Part shown: piece after piece, positions 35,643-43,092 of the stretch | Numbering within the stretch: position 1 is the stretch's first letter | Layout: every line of letters starts with the position of its first letter | Assembly (NCBI RefSeq): GCF_002724055.1 | Contig: NZ_BDQY01000023.1 | Span: 1-55,879 of the forward strand | Direction: 5' to 3' | Source of the DNA: Tepidibacter mesophilus | GTDB lineage: Bacteria > Bacillota > Clostridia > Peptostreptococcales > Peptostreptococcaceae | Length of the DNA: 55,879 nucleotides | The notes under the pieces: generated by a model | What the model was told of the DNA's origin: nothing | Seen by the model: only the letters and a program-made list of their open reading frames with translations | The model's database searches: none | Program-made: the position numbers and the translations under genes

Positions 35643-35996
35643 ATGAGAAGAGGAGATATAATTATTATTTTATTAGTAGTAATTATTAGCATTGGAGGAA
35701 TGGTATCTGTTAACAAAGTAAGTGTAGATATGGATAAAAAATATGTAGTAATAAAAGTAGAAAATGAAACAGTACAAAAAATTTTGGTTGATAATAAAAC
35801 CGAAGGAATATATAAATTTAGGTTTAATAATGAGTACGGATATGTTGAAGTGAAAAATGGAAGAGCAAGGATGATTGAGATGGATAAAAGAATATGTCCA
35901 CGAAAAATTTGTTCTGAAATTGGATGGATAGATAAGCAATACCAAAGTATTGTTTGTTTACCAAATAAAATTTTAGTAAAGATTGAGAGTGTGTAA
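35643..35996 (+). CDS. NusG domain II-like small membrane-anchored protein
   Basis: This 117-residue protein has an N-terminal hydrophobic anchor (about 5-23) followed by a beta-rich NusG_II-like domain with GIYKFRFNNEYGYVEVKNGR and RICPRKICSEIGWIDK, then VCLPNKILVKIE. The CPRKIC...C set may bind an ion or form a disulfide outside the cell. AAGGAG precedes the ATG. A damaged second copy lies at 38252-38505. The function of the family is unknown. Confidence 0.8.
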   Translation: MRRGDIIIILLVVIISIGGMVSVNKVSVDMDKKYVVIKVENETVQKILVDNKTEGIYKFRFNNEYGYVEVKNGRARMIEMDKRICPRKICSEIGWIDKQYQSIVCLPNKILVKIESV

Positions 35997-35998
35997 GG

Positions 35999-36034
35999 AT
36001 GCTTTATAAATAGGCATTCTTATTTTTTTGCGTT
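35999..36034 (+). terminator. Terminator after the NusG_II protein gene
   Basis: Short stem ggatgc/gcattc (one wobble pair) followed by tattttttt. Confidence 0.65.
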
Positions 36035-36048
36035 ATATTAAAAAAATT

Positions 36049-36065
36049 TGGCATGATAATTGCTT
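36049..36065 (+). promoter_or_regulatory. Sigma-54 promoter 5 (zinc-ribbon, Spo0E-like, peptidoglycan-binding operon)
   Basis: TGGCAT-GATAA-TTGCTT at canonical spacing; first gene at 36102. Confidence 0.88.
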
Positions 36066-36101
36066 TGAATTTAATTAGGGATTAAATATGGAGGGATAAA
36101 A

Positions 36102-36290
36102 ATGTTATGTCCAAACTGTAGCTGGGGAAATCTTAGAAAAATCGGACGGAATATATATTATTGTAAAAATTGTTTTCATGAAGTTGAAAAAAAATCAAAT
36201 ATAATTATTTTATTTGAGCTAGATGGAGATGGAACAAGAAAAAAAGTTTTTACAGTAAATATTGAGACTGAATCAGAAGAAGCAATATAA
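36102..36290 (+). CDS. Small zinc-ribbon protein
   Basis: This 62-residue cytosolic protein has a zinc ribbon, MLCPNCSWGNLRKIGRNIYY then CKNCFHEV, i.e. CPxC...CxxC, and a charged tail. TGGAGGGA precedes the ATG. It is the first gene behind sigma-54 promoter 5 and is followed by a Spo0E-like gene after 53 bases. Nucleic acid or protein binding is possible. The family is unknown to me. Confidence 0.75.
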   Translation: MLCPNCSWGNLRKIGRNIYYCKNCFHEVEKKSNIIILFELDGDGTRKKVFTVNIETESEEAI

Positions 36291-36343
36291 AACCTTAAAT
36301 ATTTAGGGAAATTTGATTTATAAAAAAGAAAAGGAGAGATAGT

Positions 36344-36502
36344 GTGAAGTATGAAACTAGTGATGAAATCGATATTTTGAAAAAACAAATAGAAGATAAA
36401 TTTATAAAAAATAATATGAATATAGATGAAAATATAATAAATCTTAGTAAGAAATTAGATATTTTAATAGTAGATTTTATGAGAAAAAAACGACACAATT
36501 AA
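36344..36502 (+). CDS. Spo0E-family aspartyl-phosphate phosphatase
   Basis: This 52-residue protein starts with GTG at 36344, preceded by AAGGAGAG. It reads YETSDEIDILKKQIEDKFI, with a second helix NLSKKLDILIVDFMRKKR that carries the Spo0E signature SxxLDxLI. Proteins of this family dephosphorylate Spo0A~P (or Spo0F~P) and so delay sporulation. Lying between the zinc-ribbon and peptidoglycan-binding genes with short gaps, it should be read from sigma-54 promoter 5. That would tie sporulation timing to the signal sensed by this regulon. Confidence 0.78.
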   Translation: MKYETSDEIDILKKQIEDKFIKNNMNIDENIINLSKKLDILIVDFMRKKRHN

Positions 36503-36528
36503 AAACAAATGTCAACGAGGAGGAAGTA

Positions 36529-37284
36529 ATGAATAAGAAAAAAATAATTACAGGTATTATAGGATTAAGCCTATTTATGCAACCTTTTATAGGAAATAGT
36601 ATTTATGCAGACAATGAAATTAGCATAACAAAACCATTAAAAGCTGGAACGAGAGGTGAATCGGTTGTATCGCTTCAAAAAAGGTTAGAAAGTTTAGGGT
36701 ATTTTAACTATAAGGCAACAGGTTATTTTGGAAATATAACTAAAGAATCTTTAAAAAAATTTCAAAGAGATAGAAATCTTACTGCGGATGGAATAGTAGG
36801 AAAGTACACTATAGCTGAATTAAATAAAACAAAAGAAACATTAACTCCTGTAAATAGAGGAACTACAGAAAATACAATTTCTAATTGGACTTGGTTTGGA
36901 AAGATAACAAATATAATTTCAAGAGGAACTACTTTTAAAGTTATAGATGTATATACAGGAAAAGAATTTAATGTCAAAAGAACTTATGGAACTAACCATG
37001 CAGATTCAGAAACATTAACAAAAGAAGATACAAGGATTATGAAAGAATTGTATGGTGGTAAATGGTCTTGGGATAGAAGACCTATTATCGTTGAAGTTAA
37101 TGATATGAAAATTCCAGCATCTATGGCTGGTATGCCACATGGATCAGATTTTATAGGCCATAATTCTATGAATGGTCATTTTGATATTCATTTTTTATTA
37201 AGTAAAACGCATGGCAGCAATAGAGTAGAATCAAAGCATCAACAGGCAATTAAGATAGCAAATAAATATTTAGGACAAGAATAA
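36529..37284 (+). CDS. Exported peptidoglycan-binding protein
   Basis: This 251-residue protein has a signal peptide (cleavage near IYADNE, residue 27), a PG_binding_1 domain (about 36-100: GTRGESVVSLQKRLESLGYF, ITKESLKKFQRDRNL, ADGIVGKYT) and a C-terminal domain with many His and Asp (MPHGSDFIGHNSMNGHFDIH). The second domain recurs in clostridial cell-wall proteins and could be a metal-dependent enzyme, but the reaction is not known to me. GAGGAGG precedes the ATG. It is the third gene of the sigma-54 promoter 5 unit. Confidence 0.8.
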   Translation: MNKKKIITGIIGLSLFMQPFIGNSIYADNEISITKPLKAGTRGESVVSLQKRLESLGYFNYKATGYFGNITKESLKKFQRDRNLTADGIVGKYTIAELNKTKETLTPVNRGTTENTISNWTWFGKITNIISRGTTFKVIDVYTGKEFNVKRTYGTNHADSETLTKEDTRIMKELYGGKWSWDRRPIIVEVNDMKIPASMAGMPHGSDFIGHNSMNGHFDIHFLLSKTHGSNRVESKHQQAIKIANKYLGQE

Positions 37285-37398
37285 TAAATAAAGATGCAGA
37301 AAGTTGACCCTATACGATTAGAATGAGTTCATAATTCATATAGATCTCTTTAAAAATTTTGAGCATATTTTTATTATCAGAAATAAGGAGAGTTTAAA

Positions 37399-38106
37399 GT
37401 GAGTAAAAAAATAAGTTTAAGAAAAGGAAAAATGATACAAATAAATGCAATTTTTCAACTGTTACTAGTTATATTCTTAAGTGTAACTGTTTTTGGGAGT
37501 ATGATAAAATTTACTTTGAATTTCAAAGTATGGTACTACACTGAGATTTACTATCTGGGTATTGAAAAACAGTCAAATTTAGAAAAAGAAGAAATTATGA
37601 AAAACTATAATTATGTTATTGATTATTTGCAAAATAAAGAAAAGGAAGATTTTAATCTTCCATCATTACCGTCATCTGAAAATGGAAAAATTCATTTTAA
37701 AGAAGTAAAAAATATATTTCTTATACTAGAAAGAATATTATGGACTACTTTAACTCTAAGTATTTTTGGAATATACATACAATGTAAAAAAAAGGAATTT
37801 AATTTTATAAAGCAAGTATCTAATATGTTATGTATTACACCATCGATATTAATATTGATTTTTATTATTAATTTTGATACAAGTTTTACAATATTTCATA
37901 AAATATTCTTTAGAAATGAATATTGGATTTTTAATCCAAATACAGATCCGATTATCAGATTATTACCTCAAGAGTTTTTCCTTCATTCAGCATTAATGAT
38001 ATTAATTCTATGTATAATGAGTGGAGTTCTTTTAAGAATTATTTATGAAAAAAATTTTAAAATAGATAATAGAGTAATAAAAAAACATTCTAATCTTTGT
38101 TCTTAA
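37399..38106 (+). CDS. DUF1461 (TIGR01906 family) integral membrane protein
   Basis: This 235-residue protein has four to five membrane segments (about 14-38, 110-125, 143-163, 195-215). The family hallmark is NFDTSFTIFHKIFFRNEYWI then FNPNTDPIIRLLPQEFF. The function of the family is unknown. GTG start with AAGGAG upstream. It follows the peptidoglycan-binding gene by 114 bases without an obvious terminator. Confidence 0.85.
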   Translation: MSKKISLRKGKMIQINAIFQLLLVIFLSVTVFGSMIKFTLNFKVWYYTEIYYLGIEKQSNLEKEEIMKNYNYVIDYLQNKEKEDFNLPSLPSSENGKIHFKEVKNIFLILERILWTTLTLSIFGIYIQCKKKEFNFIKQVSNMLCITPSILILIFIINFDTSFTIFHKIFFRNEYWIFNPNTDPIIRLLPQEFFLHSALMILILCIMSGVLLRIIYEKNFKIDNRVIKKHSNLCS

Positions 38107-38251
38107 ATATATAAGAGTAATAAGAAGTACAAGGTAAGATGCAAAAAATAGAAGAATTGTCTATGTATGTTTAACTGAATTAGGTAAAAAATGTAGATAA
38201 GAATTAATGCATGAAAGATGTCACTATTCTGAAAGAATCATCTAATAAAAA

Positions 38252-38505
38252 ATAAGGTAGAAAATGAAACAGTACAAAGGATTTTGCTTGATAATAAAGC
38301 AAAAGGAGTATATAAATTTAAGTTTAATAATGAGGACGGATATTTTGAAGTGAAAAATGAAAGTACAAGGATATTTGGGATGGATAAAAGAATATGTCCA
38401 CGAAAAACTTGTTCTAAAACTGGGTGGATAGATAAAAAATATCAGAATATCGTATGTTTATCAAATAAAATTTTCTGTATTGTATTCAAAATGAAGTTGT
38501 TATAA
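38252..38505 (+). pseudogene. Partial duplicate of the NusG domain II-like protein
   Basis: Translation from about 38252 reads KVENETVQRILLDNKAKGVY then KFKFNNEDGYFEVKNE and RICPRKTCSKTGWIDKKYQN. This follows the 35643 gene almost residue by residue from its position 38 on. The membrane anchor and start are missing, and the C-terminus has drifted. It is a decayed 3' copy left by a local duplication. Confidence 0.8.
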
Positions 38506-38709
38506 TTATTCTCTATACTGAGGTTCTTCAGATTTTACAAAATCAAGTCTGCTTTGAAGTGATTGAGCTGTATTCTGAGTAGTTTGTGCTAATTGATTAA
38601 AAAGTTGTTTAGCTTGTTGATCATTTGTATCCATTGAAAATGTTTTAAGTTGTGATGATAATCCTTGAGCACTTGCTAAAGCTTGTTCTAGTTTATTAAC
38701 TGTAGCCAT
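38506..38709 (-). CDS. DUF1657 domain protein
   Basis: This 67-residue, Gln-rich helical protein (MATVNKLEQALASAQGLSSQ, then LFNQLAQTTQNTAQSLQSRL) matches DUF1657, a family found in endospore formers beside DUF421 membrane proteins and spore genes. AGGAGG lies 8 bases before the ATG at 38709; the longer frame to 38751 has no site. It is divergent from the CotF-like gene. The function is unknown, probably spore-associated. Confidence 0.85.
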   Translation of the reverse strand: MATVNKLEQALASAQGLSSQLKTFSMDTNDQQAKQLFNQLAQTTQNTAQSLQSRLDFVKSEEPQYRE

Positions 38710-38882
38710 ATAAATTCCTCCTCTTATAAACTTTATGATTATTATATGCAAATATAATTATTTGATTATTCGAAATGATATGAAATTTATTCCAAGGTAA
38801 AAGTTTTGATACTGTTAAATTTCGTTTTATGAGAATACTATATTTATTTTTGATAAAAATAATATAGTAAGGAGGTGTAATT

Positions 38883-39335
38883 ATGCAAATACAACTTAGT
38901 CAAAAAGAAAGAATGTACTTAGAAGATGGAAAAATTCAAGAGGGGTTATGTGTTCAAAAATATCAAAAATATGCTCAACAAGCTCAAGGTCAGCAATTGA
39001 AACAGCTTTTCAATAAAATTGCTACAGAGGAGCAGCATCATCTTGACATGATTAATCAGTTACTTCAAGGTCAGCAGCCAAATATGGCACATCCTCAACA
39101 GCAACAAAATCAAACTGCTTCTCAAGATACTATGAATAATGAAAATGATAAAAATCTTTGTAGAGATTTATTATCTACAGAAAAATATGTTTCAAGTACT
39201 TATGATACAGCTGTTTTTGAATCTGCTAATCCAGCAGTTAGACAAGCTTTTCAACATATTCAACAAGATGAACAAAAACATGGAGAAGAACTTTTTAATT
39301 ATATGAATAGCCATGGGATGTACAATGTTAAATAA
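38883..39335 (+). CDS. Spore coat protein, CotF family
   Basis: This 150-residue protein is a ferritin-like helical bundle of the CotF type. It has two related halves (ERMYLEDGKIQEGLCVQKYQ and KNLCRDLLSTEKYVSSTYDT), each with a Glu/His helix (EEQHHLDMINQLL; DEQKHGEELFNYM), joined by a Gln/Asn-rich linker. CotF proteins are found in the spore coat. AAGGAGG precedes the ATG. A DUF421 pair follows, as in many sporulation-linked clusters. Confidence 0.88.
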   Translation: MQIQLSQKERMYLEDGKIQEGLCVQKYQKYAQQAQGQQLKQLFNKIATEEQHHLDMINQLLQGQQPNMAHPQQQQNQTASQDTMNNENDKNLCRDLLSTEKYVSSTYDTAVFESANPAVRQAFQHIQQDEQKHGEELFNYMNSHGMYNVK

Positions 39336-39386
39336 ATTTAAAGATAAGCTTAATATTTTTATTAAGCTTATCTTTAAATAAATTTC
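39336..39386 (+). terminator. Terminator after the CotF-like gene
   Basis: Long perfect stem atttaaagataagcttaat/attaagcttatctttaaat. The T-tract is interrupted, so leakage into the DUF421 gene is possible. Confidence 0.75.
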
Positions 39387-39403
39387 ATACAAAAGGTGAT
39401 TTT

Positions 39404-40102
39404 ATGGATATGCATACTATTTTCTTTGAAGGAGAAAAATTTGGTATATTAGAGTTATTTATTAGAGCATCTATTTTATATTTTATGTTGTTTGGATCAG
39501 CTAAAATTATGGGGTTTCGACAACCAGGAATAGTAACTCCATATAATTTTTTAATGGCAGCTGGAATTAGTCATATTGCAGCCGCTCGTATGGTAAACCC
39601 AAAAGCGAGATTAGTAGATGCAATGTCTATAATTATTATATATACTTTGATTAATTTATTTATATCATATTTATATTTTAAATTACCGTCTATTACTTCT
39701 CAAAAACCAATTATATTAATAAAAAATGGAAAAGTAATAAAGAACAATCTTTTAAAAGCAAAGTTGACAATTGATAATTTATTTTCTATATTAAGACAAA
39801 AAGATGCTTCTAATATTGAAAAAGTAGAATATTTAATATTCGAAGCAACGGGGGACTTTAGTATAGCATTAAATAACAATACTCTTCCTGTAATTAAAAA
39901 AGATATGGGGATAGAGCCGCCTCCGGACAGTTTATCTGAAATTGTAATTTATAAAGGAAAAGTAGATCAGAAAATTCTTACCAATAATAATCTTAATCAT
40001 GACTGGGTTATAAATGAGCTTAAATTGAATAATATAAACAATATAGAAGATGTTTATTTAGGGATTTTAACTCCAAATAAAAAGTTATATATAAATATGT
40101 AG
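39404..40102 (+). CDS. DUF421 (YetF-like) membrane protein
   Basis: This 232-residue protein has three N-terminal membrane segments (about 18-36, 46-60, 70-92) and a cytosolic DUF421 beta domain (KPIILIKNGKVIKNNLLKAK, LRQKDASNIEKVEYLIFEAT). Its C-terminus ends in a second small domain like those of YetF and YkjA. The family is abundant in spore formers and of unknown function. AAAGGTGA precedes the ATG. It is translated 12 bases upstream of a second DUF421 gene. Confidence 0.88.
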   Translation: MDMHTIFFEGEKFGILELFIRASILYFMLFGSAKIMGFRQPGIVTPYNFLMAAGISHIAAARMVNPKARLVDAMSIIIIYTLINLFISYLYFKLPSITSQKPIILIKNGKVIKNNLLKAKLTIDNLFSILRQKDASNIEKVEYLIFEATGDFSIALNNNTLPVIKKDMGIEPPPDSLSEIVIYKGKVDQKILTNNNLNHDWVINELKLNNINNIEDVYLGILTPNKKLYINM

Positions 40103-40113
40103 GAGGGAATTTA

Positions 40114-40821
40114 ATGCCACAGATTTTTGGAGTTATAAAAGAAATATCATTAGTTGGATTTATTATAAGAGCTTTTATAGTAGGCATTATAGTTTTTTTA
40201 GTAGGAAGAAATATACCAAAACGAACTATAAATCAGCTAACTGCATATGATTTTGTACTCGCATGGATATTAGGTGCTCTTACAGTTGCTCCACTATTAG
40301 ACGGAAAAATTTCATTTACATATATAATTATACCATTATTAACTTTATTTTTATGGCACTTTATATTGGATTATATATCTTTAAAAAATAGAAAAATAGC
40401 TTTATATTTTAATGGGAAACCTGTTATTTTAGTAGATAATGGAAAATTAATAAAAAAAAATATGAAAAAACACTTTATAAATATTGATTTACTTTTGAGT
40501 GAATTACGAATTAAAAATATTTTTGATATTTCAGAAGTTAAGTATGTAATTTTAGAGCCAAATGGACATTTTAGCGTTACAAAAAAAGAGTCACATAGAC
40601 CTGTTACTCCCATAGATGTTAAATTATTTGCTAAACCTACAGATTTACCTTTAGTTATTATAAATGATGGAAAACTATTTGAAGAAAATTTAGTCAAATC
40701 AGGAGTAGATAGAACTTGGCTTATGAATAATCTTGCTATGTACAATATAGATGATGTAAAAAATGTTTATCTTTGTACTATAGATAGTTTTAAAAAAATA
40801 TATGTTGCCAAAAAACTTTAA
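40114..40821 (+). CDS. Second DUF421 (YetF-like) membrane protein
   Basis: This 235-residue paralogue of the preceding gene has the same layout: three membrane segments, KPVILVDNGKLIKKNMKKH, LRIKNIFDISEVKYVILEPN, and a C-terminal domain ending in DDVKNVYLCTID. AGGAGGG precedes the ATG. The two proteins probably form a heteromer; DUF421 pairs are common in clostridia. A DUF2892 protein follows in the same direction. Confidence 0.88.
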   Translation: MPQIFGVIKEISLVGFIIRAFIVGIIVFLVGRNIPKRTINQLTAYDFVLAWILGALTVAPLLDGKISFTYIIIPLLTLFLWHFILDYISLKNRKIALYFNGKPVILVDNGKLIKKNMKKHFINIDLLLSELRIKNIFDISEVKYVILEPNGHFSVTKKESHRPVTPIDVKLFAKPTDLPLVIINDGKLFEENLVKSGVDRTWLMNNLAMYNIDDVKNVYLCTIDSFKKIYVAKKL

Positions 40822-40869
40822 TAAAACTTATATCAATAAAAAGAATAATAAATAAAGAGGTGCAAAAAT

Positions 40870-41040
40870 TTGAAATTAGATTTCAAAAAAAATTTAGGAA
40901 GTATAGATAAAATTATAAGGACAGTATTAGGGTTAGTATCAATATGGTTAGCATATAATAAAATAATAACAGGGTGGATAGCTAATCTTGTTATAACATT
41001 TGGGTTGTTACAATTTATAGAAGCATATTTAGGATATTGA
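40870..41040 (+). CDS. DUF2892 small membrane protein
   Basis: This 56-residue protein starts with TTG at 40870, preceded by AGAGGTG. It reads KLDFKKNLGSIDKIIRTVLG then LVSIWLAYNKIITGW, with two membrane hairpin segments and the NLGxxDRxIR-like start of DUF2892 (the membrane part of YgaP-like proteins). It lies 48 bases after the DUF421 pair. The function of stand-alone DUF2892 proteins is unknown. Confidence 0.8.
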   Translation: MKLDFKKNLGSIDKIIRTVLGLVSIWLAYNKIITGWIANLVITFGLLQFIEAYLGY

Positions 41041-41137
41041 ATTGCATATGATTTAATGGGGTGGTCAACCTTAAAAAGATAGATTTATATATTAAGATTC
41101 AGTTATGATTTTAAACAATAAAAATTAAGTTAAAATA

Positions 41138-41168
41138 AAAGATGCATTGATATGCATTTTTTTTAATT
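41138..41168 (+). terminator. Terminator upstream of sigma-54 promoter 6
   Basis: Stem gatgcat/atgcatt followed by T8. Confidence 0.75.
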
Positions 41169-41180
41169 TAATTATAAAAA

Positions 41181-41197
41181 TGGCATGATTATTGCTT
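41181..41197 (+). promoter_or_regulatory. Sigma-54 promoter 6 (membrane zinc-ribbon protein)
   Basis: TGGCAT-GATTA-TTGCTT at canonical spacing; gene start at 41236. Confidence 0.88.
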
Positions 41198-41235
41198 TAA
41201 ATATAAGATATATTATATACTAGGAAGGGATGACT

Positions 41236-41520
41236 ATGAAAAAAAGAACTTTTGTAATAGGAATAGCTATATGTATTATAATACTATGTATATCGTTGTA
41301 TTATAATCAAAATAATTTTTCATATAGTAGTAGTATGTGTGGCAGCGGTATGCATGGGTTAAGGTATATGGGATTATATTATTTTTCAGTAATAGTAATT
41401 ATATTATTAGTTTTTATAATGTATTTTAAGAAAGAACAAAGGATATGCTCTTTTTGTAAATCAAATGTGCATGAAACATGGAATGTATGCCCTTATTGTG
41501 AAAATAAATTAGATAAGTAG
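41236..41520 (+). CDS. Small membrane protein with C-terminal zinc ribbon
   Basis: This 94-residue protein has two membrane segments (about 5-22 and 46-64), a short outer loop with SSSMCGSGMHGLRYMG (Cys, Met, His) and a C-terminal zinc ribbon CSFCKSNVHETWNVCPYC. AGGAAGGG is best spaced for the ATG at 41236; the ATG at 41230 overlaps the site. It lies behind sigma-54 promoter 6 and just before the two-component genes. A role in membrane metal sensing is only a guess. Confidence 0.75.
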   Translation: MKKRTFVIGIAICIIILCISLYYNQNNFSYSSSMCGSGMHGLRYMGLYYFSVIVIILLVFIMYFKKEQRICSFCKSNVHETWNVCPYCENKLDK

Positions 41521-41523
41521 ACA

Positions 41524-41556
41524 TGCTCTGGTAATAAATTAATTTACCAGAGTTTA
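41524..41556 (+). terminator. Hairpin between the zinc-ribbon gene and the kinase gene
   Basis: Stem ctctggtaa/ttaccagag with a weak tail; part of it may allow read-through. Confidence 0.6.
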
Positions 41557-41634
41557 CACTATTATAGAAAATGTGTGTATAAAGAGTTTCGCTGGTAAAA
41601 TACAACTATATAATAAATTTCAAGGAGATACAGT

Positions 41635-43092
41635 ATGGTAAATGAAAACAACAAAAGAGATTTAATTTTTATTGGGTTAAATATAGTTATTATAACATTA
41701 CTACATTATTTTACTACATCTGCAAAATGGGATATACATGATTTTTATAGAAGGTTATATTATATTCCAATCATTGTATCAGCCTATAAATTCAGGTTAA
41801 GAGGAGGCATCTTTGCTTCGTTAACAGTATTCTTATTTTATGCGCCTCATATGCTAATCTACTTTAGGGAGATTAATATAGCTAGTTTAAATCAGATTTT
41901 AGAAATTGTAATGTTTGTTGTTATAGGCAGCATAACAGGTTTTTTAGCAGAATCAGATTTCAAAAAAAAGTTGATGTTAAAAATTCAAATAAAAAAAATA
42001 ACAGATCTTGAAAATTATACGCAAAACATATTAAATAGCATAACTAATGGACTTATTGCAGTAGATAGGGATTTGAGAATAAAATCTATAAACAAGGAAG
42101 GTCAAGAATTATTTAATTTAGATGAACATTATTTAGAAAAAAAATTAGATAGTTTATTTATCGAGTATGAAAAAATTGAAAAAATACTAACAGATTTACT
42201 TATAGAAAATAAAAAAATGTTAAATATTGAAACTAAATGTAAGCGTAAGAATGGAGATGTTTTGGATGTAAGACTGTTGTCATACCCTCTTAAAAATACT
42301 ACAGGAAACATAGAAGGAGTAGTACTTATAATAGAAGATATATCAGAAATTAAAAAGCTTGAAAAACAAGTAAGAAGAGCAGATAAACTTTCTGCTGTAG
42401 GAGAGTTAGCATCTGGAGTAGCGCATGAAATTAGAAATCCATTAGGTATTATAAAAACCATATCTCAAACAATCAATGAAGATATTAAAGATAACAACAT
42501 AGAGCAAGAAGAAATAAAAGAAGGAATTGATATTATTATTCATGAGATTGATAGGGCCAATTCTGTAATTAAGGGGTTGCTAGATTTTGCAAAACCAAGT
42601 ATATATCAAATAAAAATTCAAAGTATTGATAAATTACTAAATGATATATTACTTATTACTAATAAGTATGCAAAGCAGCAAAATGTGAGAATAAACTATG
42701 TTTGTAAAGAAGATAAAAATATATTAATAGATGGAGAAAAACTCAAGCAAGCTTTTGTAAATATAATATTTAATTCTGTACATGCTATGCACAGTGGAGG
42801 AAATATCAATATTAGCTTATGTATACAAATGGATTGGGTCAAGATATCTTTTGAAGATGAAGGAATTGGTATACCTAAGAATAAATTAGAAAAAATATTT
42901 GAGCCTTTTTACACCACAAAAGATATAGGAACAGGACTTGGATTATCTATTACTCATAGGATTATAGAAGAACATAAGGGGTATATAAATGTAGAAAGTG
43001 AAATCGGAAAAGGAACGAAACTAGATATTTATATTCCATCTAATCATGAGAAAGGAGATGAAAAAATTGAAAAAGATACTAATTGCAGATGA
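41635..43092 (+). CDS. Sensor histidine kinase (NtrB/ZraS/AtoS-like partner of a sigma-54 activator)
   Basis: This 485-residue protein has about four closely packed N-terminal membrane segments (10-26, 41-57, 60-76, 85-104) with short loops. Then follow a PAS domain (125-235), HisKA with His264 in GVAHEIRNPLG, and HATPase (N box FNSVHAM, G1 DEGIGIP, G2 GTGLGLS). There is no large outer domain, so it senses in the membrane or through PAS. AAGGAG precedes the ATG. Its end overlaps the response regulator gene by 26 bases. I infer that it activates the seven nearby sigma-54 promoters. Confidence 0.9.
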   Translation: MVNENNKRDLIFIGLNIVIITLLHYFTTSAKWDIHDFYRRLYYIPIIVSAYKFRLRGGIFASLTVFLFYAPHMLIYFREINIASLNQILEIVMFVVIGSITGFLAESDFKKKLMLKIQIKKITDLENYTQNILNSITNGLIAVDRDLRIKSINKEGQELFNLDEHYLEKKLDSLFIEYEKIEKILTDLLIENKKMLNIETKCKRKNGDVLDVRLLSYPLKNTTGNIEGVVLIIEDISEIKKLEKQVRRADKLSAVGELASGVAHEIRNPLGIIKTISQTINEDIKDNNIEQEEIKEGIDIIIHEIDRANSVIKGLLDFAKPSIYQIKIQSIDKLLNDILLITNKYAKQQNVRINYVCKEDKNILIDGEKLKQAFVNIIFNSVHAMHSGGNINISLCIQMDWVKISFEDEGIGIPKNKLEKIFEPFYTTKDIGTGLGLSITHRIIEEHKGYINVESEIGKGTKLDIYIPSNHEKGDEKIEKDTNCR

